The notes below the pieces were generated by a model. It saw only the letters and a list, made by a program, of their open reading frames with translations, was not told the DNA's origin and made no database searches. Shown here piece after piece: positions 11,816 to 24,234 of a DNA stretch of 64,000 nt; position 1 is the first letter of the stretch, and each line of letters starts with the position of its first letter. The position numbers and the translations under genes are program-made. Source of the DNA: Heterohyrax brucei (lineage: Eukaryota > Chordata > Mammalia > Hyracoidea > Procaviidae); the NCBI GenBank assembly GCA_028571685.1, contig CM053164.1, forward strand, positions 36,630,501 to 36,694,500, written 5' to 3'.

Positions 11816-11999
11816 AGGCAGGAGAAAAGGAGGAGTTTTTGCTTAGGGGGCACTGAGGTTTATGTTAATGGTAGTGGAATAATTTGGCAAAGGATAGTGA
11901 GAACGATTACATAACATCAATAAAATAATTAACATCACTGAACTGGTAGATGTTTTGTTGTATATATTTTCACCACAATAAAAAAGCTGGAGACAACAA
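11816..11999 (+). other. Possible old L1 end
   Basis: AT-rich text with 'tatattttcaccacaataaa', of the kind found at L1 3' ends. Too short and degraded for a firm call. Confidence 0.35.
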
Positions 12000-13640
12000 G
12001 TGACATCTTGAATCAAAAGACATGACCCAGCTATATGTTGCTTATAAGAAACTCACCTTAGACTTAAAGATATGAACAAACTGAAAATTAGGGGATGGAA
12101 TAATATAAGCCAAGCTAATAATACACAAAGAAGAGCAGATATGGCAATACCAATCTCAGACAAAATAGATTTTAATGTAAAATCCATCATTGTGGACAAG
12201 AATGGACACTATTTATTGCTGAAAGGTTCAATAAACAAGCAGGACTTCACAATATTAAATATTTATGCACCCAATACTAAGTCAAGCCACTCAATACTAG
12301 AGCACCCAAATACACAGAAGAAACATTGCCAATCGTACTAACTGCATTAAAAAATGAGATAGGTTGGTCACTCCACAATAACAGTGGGAGACTTCAACAC
12401 TCCACTCTTAGTACTGGACAGATCTTCTAGAAAAAAGCTCAATAAAGACACAGAAGATCTTATCGCAACAATTAACCAACTAGACCTCATCAACGTATAC
12501 AGAACTTTCAATCCATCAGCAGATAACTACAACTTCTTCTCCAGTGCAGACGGCACATTCTCCAGAATAGACCACGTGTTAGCACATAAAGCAAATCTCA
12601 ACAAAATCCATACTACTGAATTAGTGCAAAGCATCTTCTCAGACCATAAAGCCATAAAAGTCAAAATCAATAGCAGAAAAAACATAGACAGATTGGAACT
12701 CATGGAAACTGAACAACATTTTGCTCAAAAAGACACGGGTTATAGACGAAATCAAGGATGAAATAAAGAAATTTATGGATCCCAATGAGAATGAAAACAC
12801 TTCTACCAGAACCTATGGGATACAGCCAAAGCAGTGCTCATAGGTCAGTTTATCTCTATAAATGCACACATCCAGAAGGAAGAACCCAAACTAAAGAATT
12901 AACCCTACAGCTTGAACATGCAGAAAGACAGCAACAGAGGAACCCCACAAGCACCAGAAGAAACAAGATCATAAAGATTAGAGCAGAACTAAATGAATTA
13001 GAGAACAGAAGAACTGAAAAAATCAGTTAAGACCAAAAGCTGGTTTTTCCAAAAGATCACCAAATTGAAAAATCACTGGCTAAACTTACTAAAGAAAAAC
13101 AGGAAAGGAAAGAAATAACCCAAATAAGAAATGAGATAGATGTCACAACAGATCCAACAAAATAAAAAATATCATAACAGAGTACTATGCAGCACAGTCC
13201 ACAATAGCAAAAAGATGGAACCAACCCAGATGTCCATCAATAGATGAATGGATAAACAGTGGTGTATATACTCAAGAGAACACTGCAACAATAAAGAACA
13301 ATGATGATTTGGTTTCAATTGGGTGGCACAAGGACAAATACTGTACGAGATTCCTACTATAAGGACTTAAAAACAGACTCATGTAATGGTTCTATACATC
13401 TATAGGATATCATCTTGCTGACCTCTGGCTGGAGGAAGGGGAGTGGACGGACAGGAGGGGAAAGGAGACTGTTGGGAGGATCAGACATGTACGGAGCAGA
13501 GAGGAATAGTGTGCTGTCACCGGACAGAGAGAACAGTGGAAGCTGCATATAGGGGGGCATGCAAATTTATACATGAATGTACATTTTCACTCAGTTATGT
13601 TAAATAAAAATTAAAAAAAAAAACAAAAACAAAAAACAGA
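12000..13640 (+). mobile_element. L1 ORF2 endonuclease region joined to an L1 3' end
   Basis: 12072-12770 encodes L1 ORF2 endonuclease in two frames: ILNIYAPN, GDFNTPL, SRIDHVLAHK and SDHKAIKVKI are the conserved endonuclease blocks. 12785-13170 continues into the linker region. At about 13185 the sequence jumps to the ORF2 C-terminus ('cacagtccacaatagcaaaa') and a 3' UTR with an A-tract at 13612-13637. The RT domain is deleted. The 3' UTR belongs to the same family as the one at 1150-2130 on the other strand. Confidence 0.8.
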
Positions 13641-14620
13641 CTCATGTACAGAAGAAAAGATTCTTTGATGCCTGCAAGAGAAGGGAGAGAGGGAGGGAGA
13701 GGACTGCTTATAGATTAGATAGTTGATAGAAATTTGGTTGGGTGAAATCAGTGACAACACACATTAGAAAGAAGATCAATTTAACTGGACTTCAACGTAA
13801 CATGAATATGCTTCCAATCTTAACCCAATATTGCAAGGACAGAGTAACAGGGGCAGGGGTCCAGGGATCATGCTCTAGGAGAGTCTTCTCCACCTCATAT
13901 TCATGAGTGGCATCTGGGGTCTTAAAAGCTAGCAAACCGCCACCTGAGGTACAGCAAATGGTCCCAACTCAGCAGGAACAGATGATGAACAAGGACCACA
14001 ACAACACGGGGGAAAGACAACCCAGAAGACAGAAAGATCCACATGAATGGGTGACTACAACAACATGTGACCAGAAGAACCAGATGGTGCCCTGCCACCA
14101 TTCAGTGACAGCTGTGATGGGGCTCACAAAGTTGAGTCTCAGTGGCAACATGAGAATTAAAAAGGGGTGCACTCTGAGAATTCCACTAAAAGACTGCAAT
14201 TGATGGTACAAAGGCCTCGGGGTTCCCCTGCAAGCATTCACCCCTCCACCTGATGCTGCCTCTGTCCACAAATCATTACTGAGGTCAATGCCTCCAACAG
14301 AAATAGACTGGACTTGCTGACACAGAGTGACCATATCATGTGTGCACTTTATGGTTCTACACATCTGTAGGATGTTGCCCTACTGGCTTCTTACTAGATG
14401 GGAATGAAAGGGTAGAGAAGAGGGGACAGGAGATTGTTAAGAAGATATGACATGTATACAACAGAAAGGAGGAGTATGCTATCGCCATGCAAGGAGAGCA
14501 GAAGGAGCTGCACATGAGACGGCACGCAATTTAAGCTGGATTGTACACTTTCACTCAATCATAATACATTTTTTAAAAAATTCTAAACAGATATTTAAAA
14601 AAAAAAAAGCTAGAAAAATA
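13641..14620 (+). mobile_element. Second L1 3' UTR in tandem
   Basis: The sequence 'aaaacagactcatgta' at about 13370 recurs at 13637. A complete 3' UTR copy then runs to an A-tract near 14570-14608. The first copy (to 13620) has an internal deletion, so two 3' ends lie head to tail. Likely a second insertion into the A-tail of the first. Confidence 0.65.
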
Positions 14621-14919
14621 AACAGCAGCTCCCCCAGTTAATGATACCACTTTTCTCACATTCACTCAGGCTAAACACTGGGGACTGAGTCTGACTTATC
14701 CTTCCGCCTTCTCAATTGGTTACAAGTCCTATTAGTTCTTATGGCCATTTCTTGAACCCAGTCCTTCCCGTCATTCCCGCCAGCATCATCCTCAATCAGA
14801 CTACTATTAATTTAAACCTAGATGACTACAACAGAATTCTCCTAACTGGTTTCCCCAGCTCTAAACTGTGTTTCTTCTAACTCATCTTGTACAAAAACAA
14901 TCTTAAAACACTGCCAAGG
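14621..14919. other. No gene seen
   Basis: Intronic sequence of WDCP without recognisable repeats or exons. Confidence 0.45.
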
Positions 14920-15425
14920 AATTAAGTGTGTCCTCCCAAAATATCCATCAACTTGGTTAGGCCACGATTCCCAGTACCATGTGGTTTTCTTCCATTTTGT
15001 GATTTCCCTGTGTGTTACAAATCATAACCTCTGCCTGTGGTTACAGAGGATTAGGGTGGGATGTAACACACTTGCTCAGGTAACATCTCTGATTCAACGG
15101 AAAGGGAGTTTCCTGGGGGTGTGTCCTGCATCACTCTTCATTTTACAGGAGATAAAAGGAAAGGGAAGCAAGCAGCGAGATGGGGACCTCACACTACCAA
15201 GAAAGCAGCACCAGGTGCAGAGGGTGTCCTTTAGACTCAGGGCTCCTGTGCAGAGAGGCTCATAATCCAGGAAAATATTGTGACAAGGACCTTTTTCCAG
15301 ACCAGCAGAGAGAGAAAGCCTTCCCCTGGAGCTGGTGCCCTGAATTTGGACTTCTAGCTACCAAGATGTCTGAAAACAAATCTCTCTTTCTTAAAGTCAC
15401 CCACTTGTGGCTTTATAGCTGCGCC
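14920..15425 (+). repeat. Ancient mammalian interspersed repeat, copy 1
   Basis: It starts with 'gtcctcccaaaatatccatc' and ends with 'tttggacttctagctaccaa' and text of the type 'tctgaaaacaaatc'. A second copy lies at 22840-23170 with the same order of blocks. I recognise the pattern as a common old mammalian repeat but cannot name the family with confidence. No coding function. Confidence 0.5.
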
Positions 15426-15679
15426 AGGTGACTCAGACAAACGCCCTTTTCAAGTATATTACTTATCAGTTTAACAATTTTCAGAGGCTGCACATGGCCT
15501 GTGGCTGCCACTGTTTAATACAGTAGCCAATAACCACAACAGATAGTGACTACTGTACTGGATAGGTCTACAGTATACTCTGAATTTCTCAATTTGTCAT
15601 TGGAAGGCCTCCCCAGTCTGAATCTACCTACCTCTGCAGCCTTCTCTCTTTCTAGTTATTAACCTGTGGCCTACTCAAA

Positions 15680-15855
15680 CCAAACAAACAAATAAAACTA
15701 AACCCACTGCCCAGACTGAGTTGATTCTGACTCACAGAGACCCTATAGACAGAGTGGAACTGTACTACAGTTTCCAAGGAGCACCTGGCGGATTTGAACT
15801 GGTAATCTTCTGGTTAGCAGCTATAGCACTTAACCGCTATGCCACTAGGGGCCCA
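15680..15855 (-). repeat. AfroSINE-type SINE, minus orientation
   Basis: Reverse complement of the tRNA-derived SINE: 'aaacccactgcccagactga', 'ttctgactcacagagaccct', 'tccaaggagcacctggcgga', 'cttaaccgctatgccac'. The tRNA head lies at the right end. This family is the most frequent repeat in the window. Confidence 0.85.
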
Positions 15856-15889
15856 CTCAAAGCCCTCAAAAAATGATAGTTGAATTAAC

Positions 15890-16264
15890 AACAACAACAA
15901 ACCCTAAAACCACCAACCTTTTGCCAGTTACACAATTCCAAATCACAGTGGCCCTACAGAATAGAGAAGAACTGCCCCACAGGGTTTCCAAGACTATAAT
16001 CTTTACACAGAAGCCCTCATGGTGCAGTGGTAAAACACATGGCTGCTAACTGAAAAGCCACAGTTGAAACCCACCAGCTGCTCTCAGGAGAAAGATCTGG
16101 CAGTCTGTTTCTGTAAAGAGTGCATCCTTGGAACTCTACAAGATAGTTGAACTCTGTCCAGTAGGGTTGCTATGAGTTAGAATTGACTGGATGGCAACAG
16201 GTTTGGTTTTTGGTAATCTTACCATTAGTAGCCAAATGCTTAACCACTGTGCCACCAGGACTCC
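15890..16264 (-). repeat. AfroSINE split by a second SINE
   Basis: The left half (15890-16005) and the right half (16217-16264, 'cttaaccactgtgccaccag') form one minus-strand SINE interrupted by the plus-strand copy at 16007-16216. The word 'taatctt(t)ac' flanks the insert on both sides, as expected for a target-site duplication. Confidence 0.75.
16007..16216 (+). repeat. AfroSINE (long form) nested in another SINE
   Basis: It starts 'agccctcatggtgcagtggt' and ends 'ggcaacaggtttggtttttg'. It includes the extra middle block 'agaaagatctggcagtctg', so this is the long subfamily. It sits in opposite orientation inside the SINE at 15890-16264. Confidence 0.8.
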
Positions 16265-16447
16265 TCAGATGAACTGAAGACCCAGTTTAGATCCCATCTC
16301 TTCTCAGATGCCTTTTTAACTATTCACTGGAAAGTAACTCCTGCCTCCTATGAATGCCTACGGCCTTTAGTCTAAGCCACTTGTGTAACATCTTGAGTTA
16401 ATTACCCAGAATCATCAGTTTTCCATATACCATGTCTTGTCTCCTCC

Positions 16448-16612
16448 AATGGAAACCCTGGTGGTTAAGTGCTACAGCTGCTAAACGACAGGTCAGCAGT
16501 TCAGATCCAAGTGCTCCTTGGAAACTCTATGCAGGCAGTTCTGCTCTGTACTGTAGGGTCACTATGAATCAGAGTCCACTCAGTGGCCCTGGGTTTGCTT
16601 TGGTTTGGTCTT
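16448..16612 (+). repeat. AfroSINE, plus orientation
   Basis: Short form without the middle block: 'aaccctggtggttaagtgct' head, 'ctgtagggtcactatgaatc' and a 'gggtttgctttggtttgg' tail. Confidence 0.8.
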
Positions 16613-16946
16613 CAAATGACACGCAAAGTCTCTGAAAGCAAACAGCAGACTTAACTTCTTTGCCAGTCAGCTTCCCGCATTAAAGGTACCACCAAGTAAT
16701 GTTCAAATGACTGTTCTCTGTAAATTACATCATATAAGGAGTTTCCAGTTGGGTCAGGGGTTATGTTGGTTATATTTTTGTTGCATCAGGCTTGTGTAAC
16801 TAACACTGAGTTAGTAAGCCCCTCTGGACTATACTTGAAACAGGCCTTCTAAGGCTAGTAAGTAATCTGGTCTGTCAAGACACGACTGCAACAATGGAAG
16901 TGCTGTCCACATGCAGATACATGCTAGCATTTCTCATTCCCTATAA

Positions 16947-17109
16947 AATCAAACCAAACCCACTTCCCGTAAGTTGATTCTGACTCATAGCATCCCTACA
17001 GGACACAGAAGAACTACCCCATGGAGTACCCAAGGAGCATCCGGCAGATTTGAACTGCCGACCTTGTGGTTAGCAGACACAGTACTCAGCCACTATGCCA
17101 CCAGAGTTT
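16947..17109 (-). repeat. AfroSINE, minus orientation
   Basis: 'aaaccaaacccacttcccgt' tail, 'ggcagatttgaactgccgac' B-box complement and 'cagccactatgccaccag' head. A T/A homopolymer run follows at 17125-17139. Confidence 0.82.
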
Positions 17110-18815
17110 AACTATCTACAGGATTTTTTTTTTTTTTAAATAAATGACGGTACAGATTAGCACAAGTTCCTAGATCTTAAAGAACTCATATAATCACTTA
17201 AATCATGAGGACAGACAATGGTGACAAATCATCATAGAAACTGAACACTTTATAAAACCACTGCAATATTTAGCAATAGCTAAAAGTTTCCTTCCTAGGG
17301 AAATCCCAGGAGAGAGGAAACCACTTTATTTTTGTCAATGTCACAGTATGAAAACTCTCTGAATCATCTATTTACAGAATCTGGTTTGCTGCTCCCATAC
17401 GTGAACTTCAAGTTGGGATGCGCTGAAAGCTGGGCTTTGCTTTAACACTCAGCCAAAACCTACAGTTTGATTCAAATTTCGGTCTTTGGAAGGATAAATG
17501 TCAAATGGCTCCTCTTCTAAGGCAGGTAATAAGATACATCTTTTGAATAAGCTGCAGTATCTGCATATTCACTTTGAAATATAAACATCAGTATTCTTAG
17601 AGTGGAATACTGCCTCAGTTACACTGTATTTTGAAAGTCTATCAGTCAGCTGACACATAAATGTTAATAATGATTGTGAGCATAAAACACCACAATAATA
17701 GATGACTGTGAAAGATTAATCTTAGCACAAACACAACTACTAAAGACTTTCATGTAGGTGCCTGATTGAGAAGTAGGCTAACAATATAAAGAGAGCAGGA
17801 AAAACATAATCTTTTTGACCCAACTGGTATTTATGAAATTTTAAATAGAAACATAAAGCACAGTAACAGAAAATAAATTCTACCAGAATTCTAATCTTTG
17901 TCAAAAGTGACACACCAGTATTCATAATGGTAAACAAACAAAAAGATCTTTCAGAAATATTTAACTTTTAGTTTTAAATTCTATTTAGCCGTCTGGAAAC
18001 CACTCGCACCTTGTGAGGATAAATTAAAGGCAGAGAGTCAAGTTATTACCTCTAACTTTCGTAAGGCAGAGAATCTCCAAAATTATGTGTAACATCCATT
18101 AATTATCTTCATTCAGATGAAGAATGAAAAGGAGTATTAAGGAAAAACTAGTTAAGTAAAATGAGGTACCCCAAAACATACTGCACCTCCACAATCTCCA
18201 GCTGAAAGCGACTATTTAGCACTCAGAGAGAGCAACACAGAGACCACAAGCAAAACTCGGCAGCTGGCTGACGAATTATAGTTCCTACAAAAGAACAGGA
18301 AAGTTTTGAGAATGGACTACTAAAATATTTTAATAATAAAATTTTAAAATAATAATTTCAGATTTTCTTTTTTGTCTCACAGGTTCATTCTATAAATACC
18401 TCTGTGACACACTGGTTTTCACGCTAGCCCATTACGTATGCAGCCAATAAGTATCTTTGGGGCACCTCTAATTCCAGCTTCCCTGATCACAGATTCAGGA
18501 TACTAAATATTAGTACAACACGCAAAAATGACAGCAATACTTATGATCTAAGAGATGAAGAGCATCTAGAATGTCACACTACTCAAAGGAGTCAATTAAG
18601 CAATAAAAATGTGCATTCTAATACTGTGTTATTGTACATTACTGATAATCACAGTTTGGGACACAGCCCTACCACCCAGTGATTTGTACAGCACCAATAA
18701 AACATGCAACCTGTGGGTAAGGTTACACTGCTGATTAACGTAACAGCTGTCAAAAAGTTGCAGGCCTGCAAAAAGGTGAACTGGCAGAAGTTGTGTGATC
18801 TATTTATCTCCCTCC
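17110..18815. other. Long stretch without recognised repeats or exons
   Basis: About 1.7 kb of AT-rich, apparently single-copy sequence in WDCP intron 1. I find no splice-flanked open frame and no repeat I can name on either strand. Confidence 0.45.
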
Positions 18816-18819
18816 CCAG

Positions 18820-19001
18820 AAAAAACCCACTACTGTGCAGTCAGTTCCAACTCCCAGAAACCCTGTAACACAGAGCTGAAGGGCCTCCTAGGGTTTAAAA
18901 GGCTGCAATCCTTTACGGAAGTAGACTGCCACATTTTTCTCCCGTGGAGCAGCTGGTGGGTTCCAACCACTGACCTTTTGGTTGGCAGCTGAGTGCTTAA
19001 C
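18820..19001 (-). repeat. AfroSINE (long form), minus orientation
   Basis: 'acccactactgtgcagtcag', 'ggctgcaatcctttacggaa', 'tttctcccgtggagcagctg', 'gagtgcttaacc'. The head is at the right end. Confidence 0.8.
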
Positions 19002-19009
19002 CAAACCAG

Positions 19010-19800
19010 AAGAAGAGTAACTGCTGAGGCTGCTTATGTACAGACAAGCACCTCATGGGATTTAGTTCCTTGGTTTAGAGATTTAGGGTCCTGGTTTCAT
19101 GGTACAGCCCAGTTACTGCCTCACAATGTGTTTAGGGCATTGCATAGTGTCCAGGGTTGTAAAAGCCTGCAAGTGGACAACTAAGGTACAATAACCAGTC
19201 TTCATTCCCCTCAACAAGAGAGAGGGGAAGTCAGGAAGAGAAGGAGGTAACAGAATGCATGGCTAATTGTCTCTATTTAACCAGAGCTGGCTGATGCTTG
19301 GCTGCCATTACTGAACATTTTCATTACAATTCTATAGAAGAATCCTGATTAAGAGGGAGAAATGCACAACAGAATTTCAAATTCTCATGGAATCCAGACT
19401 TTTTCGGAATCATCAACACTGGGTGAACCCCCTAAACTACTGCTCTGAGGTATTCTTTAAGCCTCAAGTAAAAAATATCTCCGGAAATCCTTTTAAAACC
19501 AAGTAACAGCTCAGCTTCACTAGTAAAGAATGTCTGTCTTGAGCACCGTGTTCTTTTAAGAACTATCTATATAGGATCAAATTTAACAACAGCAACTCCA
19601 AGACAGGAAAGGTAGAGGGCAACGAGTTTACATTAATTGGGGAGGAACAACTTGGAAGAGGAGGGTGAGAATGGCTGTGTAACTGGACAAATGTCACTGG
19701 TATCACGGAAGTGTACCTCAGAAACCGGTGAACTGGTGTATGCTCTGCTGTGTGCATGTCAACAATAACAAATTGCTTTAAAAAATGCAACATGTGTTTA
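19010..19800 (+). mobile_element. L1 3' UTR fragment (older subfamily)
   Basis: Blocks shared with the 3' UTRs at 8480-9270 and 51000-51740 occur in the same order: 'ccagggttgtaaaagcctgc', 'agaaatgcacaacagaattt' and 'ggaatcatcaacac'. Non-coding. Confidence 0.6.
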
Positions 19801-20786
19801 CAGTTTGAAATTAGTAAATCTGTCATGGAAAAAAATAACACCAGTCAACACAGTAGATAGCTGCCTCAAATCCTTTTTGTAACTAGATTATATAAAAACT
19901 ACATATAAATAATATCCTGTGTGCATAAAGAAAAAAAACTGACAAAGTACCAAAATTTAATTACAAAATGCATCACGCTATTTGACAGAATAATAACCTT
20001 ACTGCAATTAAGGGTCAAAGATGGTATAAAAGAATCTCCTTTTCATGGCCTTCAAACCTGAAAAAGCCAGAACCTGTATAAGGCAAAAACCTGTCAAAGA
20101 AGGAAAACTCAAATATTTTCCACTAAACTGAGCAACAGAAAAGTGCTAAGACTGCACCCTGCCAAAGGTGAAAACTTGTGAGACCACAAAAATAAGGCAG
20201 TCACACTGAGCTCCAGCTCTTACAGGTTTCCAGCTCCTACAAGTTTCACTGTATAGGTTCCTTTAGATAGTTCACACCTGACCCTTTCCTGCCATGTGCT
20301 TGACTTTCCTTTATTCCTGACGCTTCAGGGAAAGCAAAGGCAACACTTAAAATCCTATCTGTCACCAATTTAGAATATGGTAGAACACTACTAACTTGAG
20401 TCATTGTGACAACAGAATTTTGTGGCTAGATTTTCTGTGAAACATACAATGTGTAAAACCAAAGGAAATTGGGATTACACACTGTTATTGAATACTTAAA
20501 AACTGACCATAATCTATAAACATAACACAGATATTACCTGGATTTGCTGGTCAAATCAGAAATAACCAAGGGAATAAATGTGCCTGCTAGTGCCATGCAC
20601 GGTTCTCCTCAATTAGGATTCTATGTAATCCCTGTAATACTATAAAGTAGGCGCTGTTTCTCCTAATGGAGAAAGCTGAAGCTCCAGGAAGTTAAGAAAC
20701 TTGCCATTCACATCTTATACCACCATAAATTTCCATATTGATAAAATATCTAAACGAGTAAAACAAATGTATAAAATTTAGCAAAA
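19801..20786. other. No gene seen
   Basis: Intronic AT-rich sequence. Around 20590-20700 the text resembles a MIR-like ancient fragment ('cctgtaatactataaagtag', 'gaagctccaggaagttaag'), but I cannot confirm it. Confidence 0.35.
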
Positions 20787-20850
20787 CAAATCCCAACCAA
20801 ACTCATTGCCACAGAGTTGACTCTGGTTTATAGCGACCCTACAGGACTTG
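20787..20850 (-). repeat. AfroSINE tail fragment
   Basis: 'ccaaccaaactcattgccac' and 'agcgaccctacaggactt' are the reverse complement of the SINE 3' end only. Confidence 0.65.
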
Positions 20851-20864
20851 GTACTTCTTTTTAA

Positions 20865-22710
20865 ACAAAAATATTTTATTGTGCTTTCCGTGAAAGTTTA
20901 CAATCCAAGTCATCGCACAAAACCTTGCTCACACACTGCTAAGTAACACCAGCTGCTCTCCTCACCGTTTGACAGCACACGCCTCCTTTCCATCCTGTAT
21001 TTCCCAAGTCCAGTCAACCAGCACCTGTCATCTTCTGCCCTCTCATCTCACCTCTGGATAGGAGCTGCTTGGTTACCCTCATATATGTCTTTAAGACAAG
21101 AAGCACACTCTTTGCCAGTTTCATTTTATATCTTATAGTCCAGTCCAGATTCTGTCTGAAGAGTTGGCTTCAGGATTGGTTTCAGCTTTGGGATAACAGA
21201 CAATATGGAGCCATGTCTTCCAGGGACCCTTCAGTCTGTGGAACCACCAGGTCTGGTCTTTATTTAATAGAGTTCTAGTTCTGCTCATCCATTTTTCTCC
21301 CGCTATGTCAGGGACTCTATGCTGTAATCCCTGTCACAGCAGTCACTGGAGGTGGCTGAGCACAATGTAGTTATTTTGATCTCATGCTGATGTAATCTCT
21401 AGATGATACGGTCCTTCTGTCTCTTCTCATGTCTTTCATTTTCTTTCATGTCTTTCATGCTCCTCCGCTCCAGGTGGCTTGGGACAAATTGATGATACTT
21501 CAGCGGCTGCTTGCTATCTTTTAGGACTCAAGAAACCACTCACCAAAGTAGGATGCAGAACATTTTCTTACAAAAAAAAAACAAAACCCTGCTATGGGGA
21601 CGATGAGGTCAACCAGTATTGCTAAGAGAGTCTTCAGCACCCCATACTGTGTGTGTGGCGTCTGAGGTACACCAGATGGTCCCAACTCAGCAGGAACAGA
21701 TGATCACCAAGGACCAAAACAACATGCAGGAAATAGAACCCGGAAGAGAGAGACCCATGCGAGTGGCTGACTACATCAACACGTGACCAGAGGATCCAGA
21801 CTGCCACCACCAGTAACAGCCATGATGGAGCTCACAAAGTTGAGTCTCAGTGGCAACAGAATAAAAAGGGGTGCACCCTGAGAACTCCACTTAAAGACTG
21901 CAATTGATGGTCCAGGGGCCTCAGGGTTTCCCTGGGAGCATGGCCCCTAGTCGTGCAGCTGCCCCTGTCCATAAATCATTACTGAGGTCAACTCTTTGGA
22001 CAGGAATGGATTGGACTCAGTGACACAGAGTGACCATATCGTGTGTGCACTTTATGGTTCTATGCATCTATAGGATGTCGTCCTACTGGTTTCTTACTAG
22101 AGGGGAAGGAGAGGATGGAAAAGAGGGGACAGGAGACTGTTAAGAGGATATGACATGTATAGGATAGGAGGAGTGTGCTGCCACCCGGCAAGGAGAGCAG
22201 TTAGAGCTGTGCACAGGCGGGCATGCAAATTTAAGCCGGATTGTACACTTTCACTCAATCACAAAAAAAACAAAAACAAAAACAACCTGTTATGGCAATT
22301 AAGCTAGATGTCCCCAGACATCCTGCTACCGTCTTTCAAAGTGTTGGGTTTTATTTAGAAAACCTCATCGCTTTTAGTTTAGTCCAGCTGTGCTGTCACT
22401 CCCTTCACCTATTTCAATTCCTGTCTACTATCTAATCTGGGAAAATCCCTCTTCCTTCCTTCCTATCACTCTTACCATCAAAGACTGCTTTCTTCTGCAT
22501 TTAAACATTTTCTTGAGTTCTTGTAATAGTGGTTTCATACAATATTTCTACTTTTACAACTAATTTCATTCAACATGTCTTCCAGACTACTCCTTGTTAC
22601 CAGATGTTTCCCAAGATTATCATCGTTCTTTATCATTGCATAGTATTCCACTGTGTGAATATACCATAGTTTTTGGTACTTCTTGTATTGCATTGATGCC
22701 CTTTGCTCTA
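20865..22710 (-). mobile_element. Minus-strand L1 3' end, split by another L1
   Basis: A T-rich start at 20865 is followed by the reverse complement of the L1 3' UTR to about 21590. The element resumes at about 22290 and reaches ORF2 C-terminal text by 22710 ('ccactgtgtgaatataccat'). The middle is the plus-strand insert at 21580-22290. All frames are broken. Confidence 0.72.
21580..22290 (+). mobile_element. L1 3' UTR inserted into an opposite-strand L1
   Basis: It starts in 'aaccagtattgctaagagag' and ends in an A-rich tail at 22262-22285. Related words flank it ('acaaaaccctgctatgg' before, 'acaacctgttatgg' after), consistent with a diverged target-site duplication. The copy is 5'-truncated, with no ORF2. 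Confidence 0.7.
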
Positions 22711-22839
22711 GAATCATATACATTTGTATTCAAAATAACTTACACAGATCAAAAGTAATAGTGTATTTCTATCCTCTACCCTTGTTTAAAGCATACCATT
22801 TTAGTGGGTGAGCTTCAATGACAATATGAGACTCCAGAC
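22711..22839. other. No feature seen
   Basis: Short spacer between repeat copies. Confidence 0.3.
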
Positions 22840-23170
22840 TGTTACAGGCTGAATCGTGTCTCTACATGTGTTGAAATGCTAACCCCTATACCAGTGGATG
22901 AAACTACATTTGGGAATAGTGTTTTCTTTGTTATGTTAATGAGGCCATGTCTGTGTAGCGTACGTCCTAAATTTATTATTTCTGAGTTATAAAAAGAACA
23001 GCATAGGCACTGAGTCAAGAAAGCACAAACAAGGCAGACAGATGCCACAGGAAGGTCACCAATGAACCCAGAAACAGAAGCTAAGAGACAAGAATCTTCT
23101 TCCAGAGCTGGTGTCCTGAATTTGAATTTCTAGCCTCCTGAATTGTGAGAAAATAAAATTTTGTTCTTTA
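22840..23170 (+). repeat. Ancient mammalian interspersed repeat, copy 2
   Basis: 'ggctgaatcgtgtctctaca' at the start and 'tctagcctcctgaattgtga' before 'aataaaattttgttcttta' at the end. It has the same block order as 14920-15425. Family name not assigned. Confidence 0.5.
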
Positions 23171-23334
23171 AAGATAAAAAAAAATTTTTTCCCTAACGTT
23201 TTCTTGAAACCACATACCTGTTTGTTTCCTCACAAAGCTTTGCTAAATGACTTCCACACTGTAGTAGTTAGGACATCTCAGAGAGAAAAAAAACAGCTTA
23301 CCCTGGTCAGGACCTGCTGCTCAATATACAACAG

Positions 23335-23849
23335 TTTAACCGATCATACCCCAACGTGTCTGTCAGTCTGTCGTACTGTGGGGGCTTGCACACTGCCATG
23401 ATGCTGGAAGCTATGTGACCAGTATTCAGATACCACCAGGGTCCCTGTGGCAAAGAGGTTCCAGCTGAGCTTCCAGACTAAGACAGACCAGGAAGAAGGA
23501 CCCACCTCCAGGGTTGTATCCTTTCACCACACCTATTCAAATTGTAAACTGAGTAAATAATCTGAGTGTCTGAACTATAGGAAGAAGAATAGGGCATCAG
23601 GATTGCAGGGAGACTCATTAACAATTGCAGATGACGTCACCTTGCTTGCAGAAAGTTAAGAGGCCTTGAAATATTGACTGGTGAAAGCCAAAGACCACAG
23701 CTTTCAGTATGGGTTACACTTCAACATGAAGAAAACAAAAATCCCGGCCACCACCAAAGATAGCCCTGACTGGGGTCACAATGTAAAGTCCCCGACACAA
23801 CATGAGAAAAGCAGGTGCGCAGATCTAGAACTCTAGTAATAAAGACCAG
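23335..23849 (+). mobile_element. RTE LINE fragments (5' end and RT)
   Basis: 'gtctgtcagtctgtcgtact' and 'gagcttccagactaagacag' match the RTE 5' region seen at 9985. From 23510 the text jumps to the RT block ('ccagggttgtatcctttcac', then 'cattaacaattgcagatgac'), so most of the element is deleted. Confidence 0.72.
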
Positions 23850-24225
23850 ATTTGACGGTCCAACAACCTGGAAGGTCCCTTAAGAACATGGTCCTTGGAC
23901 TTGCTGCTAGTCCAGAGCTCAAATCAGTACTGAAGTCAACATTTCAGACAGAGAATGGACTGGTCTTGGGGATACAGAGTGATGTATGTGGTGTGCATAC
24001 TTTATGGTTTCTTTGGTTTCTTTTGAGAGAGGAGAGGGGAGGATGGAAAGAAGGGGACAAGTGTTGGCTGAGTAGACACTGGAAGTAAAGAGTGAAAAAT
24101 GTAAAGTGTGCTATTACAGGGTCAGGAGGGCAGACAGTTACAGAGAAGCAGGTCCTTGGGATTTTATATGGAAAATTGACTTGGATTGTAAACTTTCACT
24201 TAATCACAATTAAAAAAAAAATTTT
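23850..24225 (+). mobile_element. L1 3' UTR fragment with poly(A)
   Basis: 'gtccttggacttgctgctag', 'gtgtgcatactttatggttt' and an A-tract at 24209-24220. Same family as 13860-14600 and 45835-46165. Confidence 0.65.
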
Positions 24226-24234
24226 AAGTGTTTA

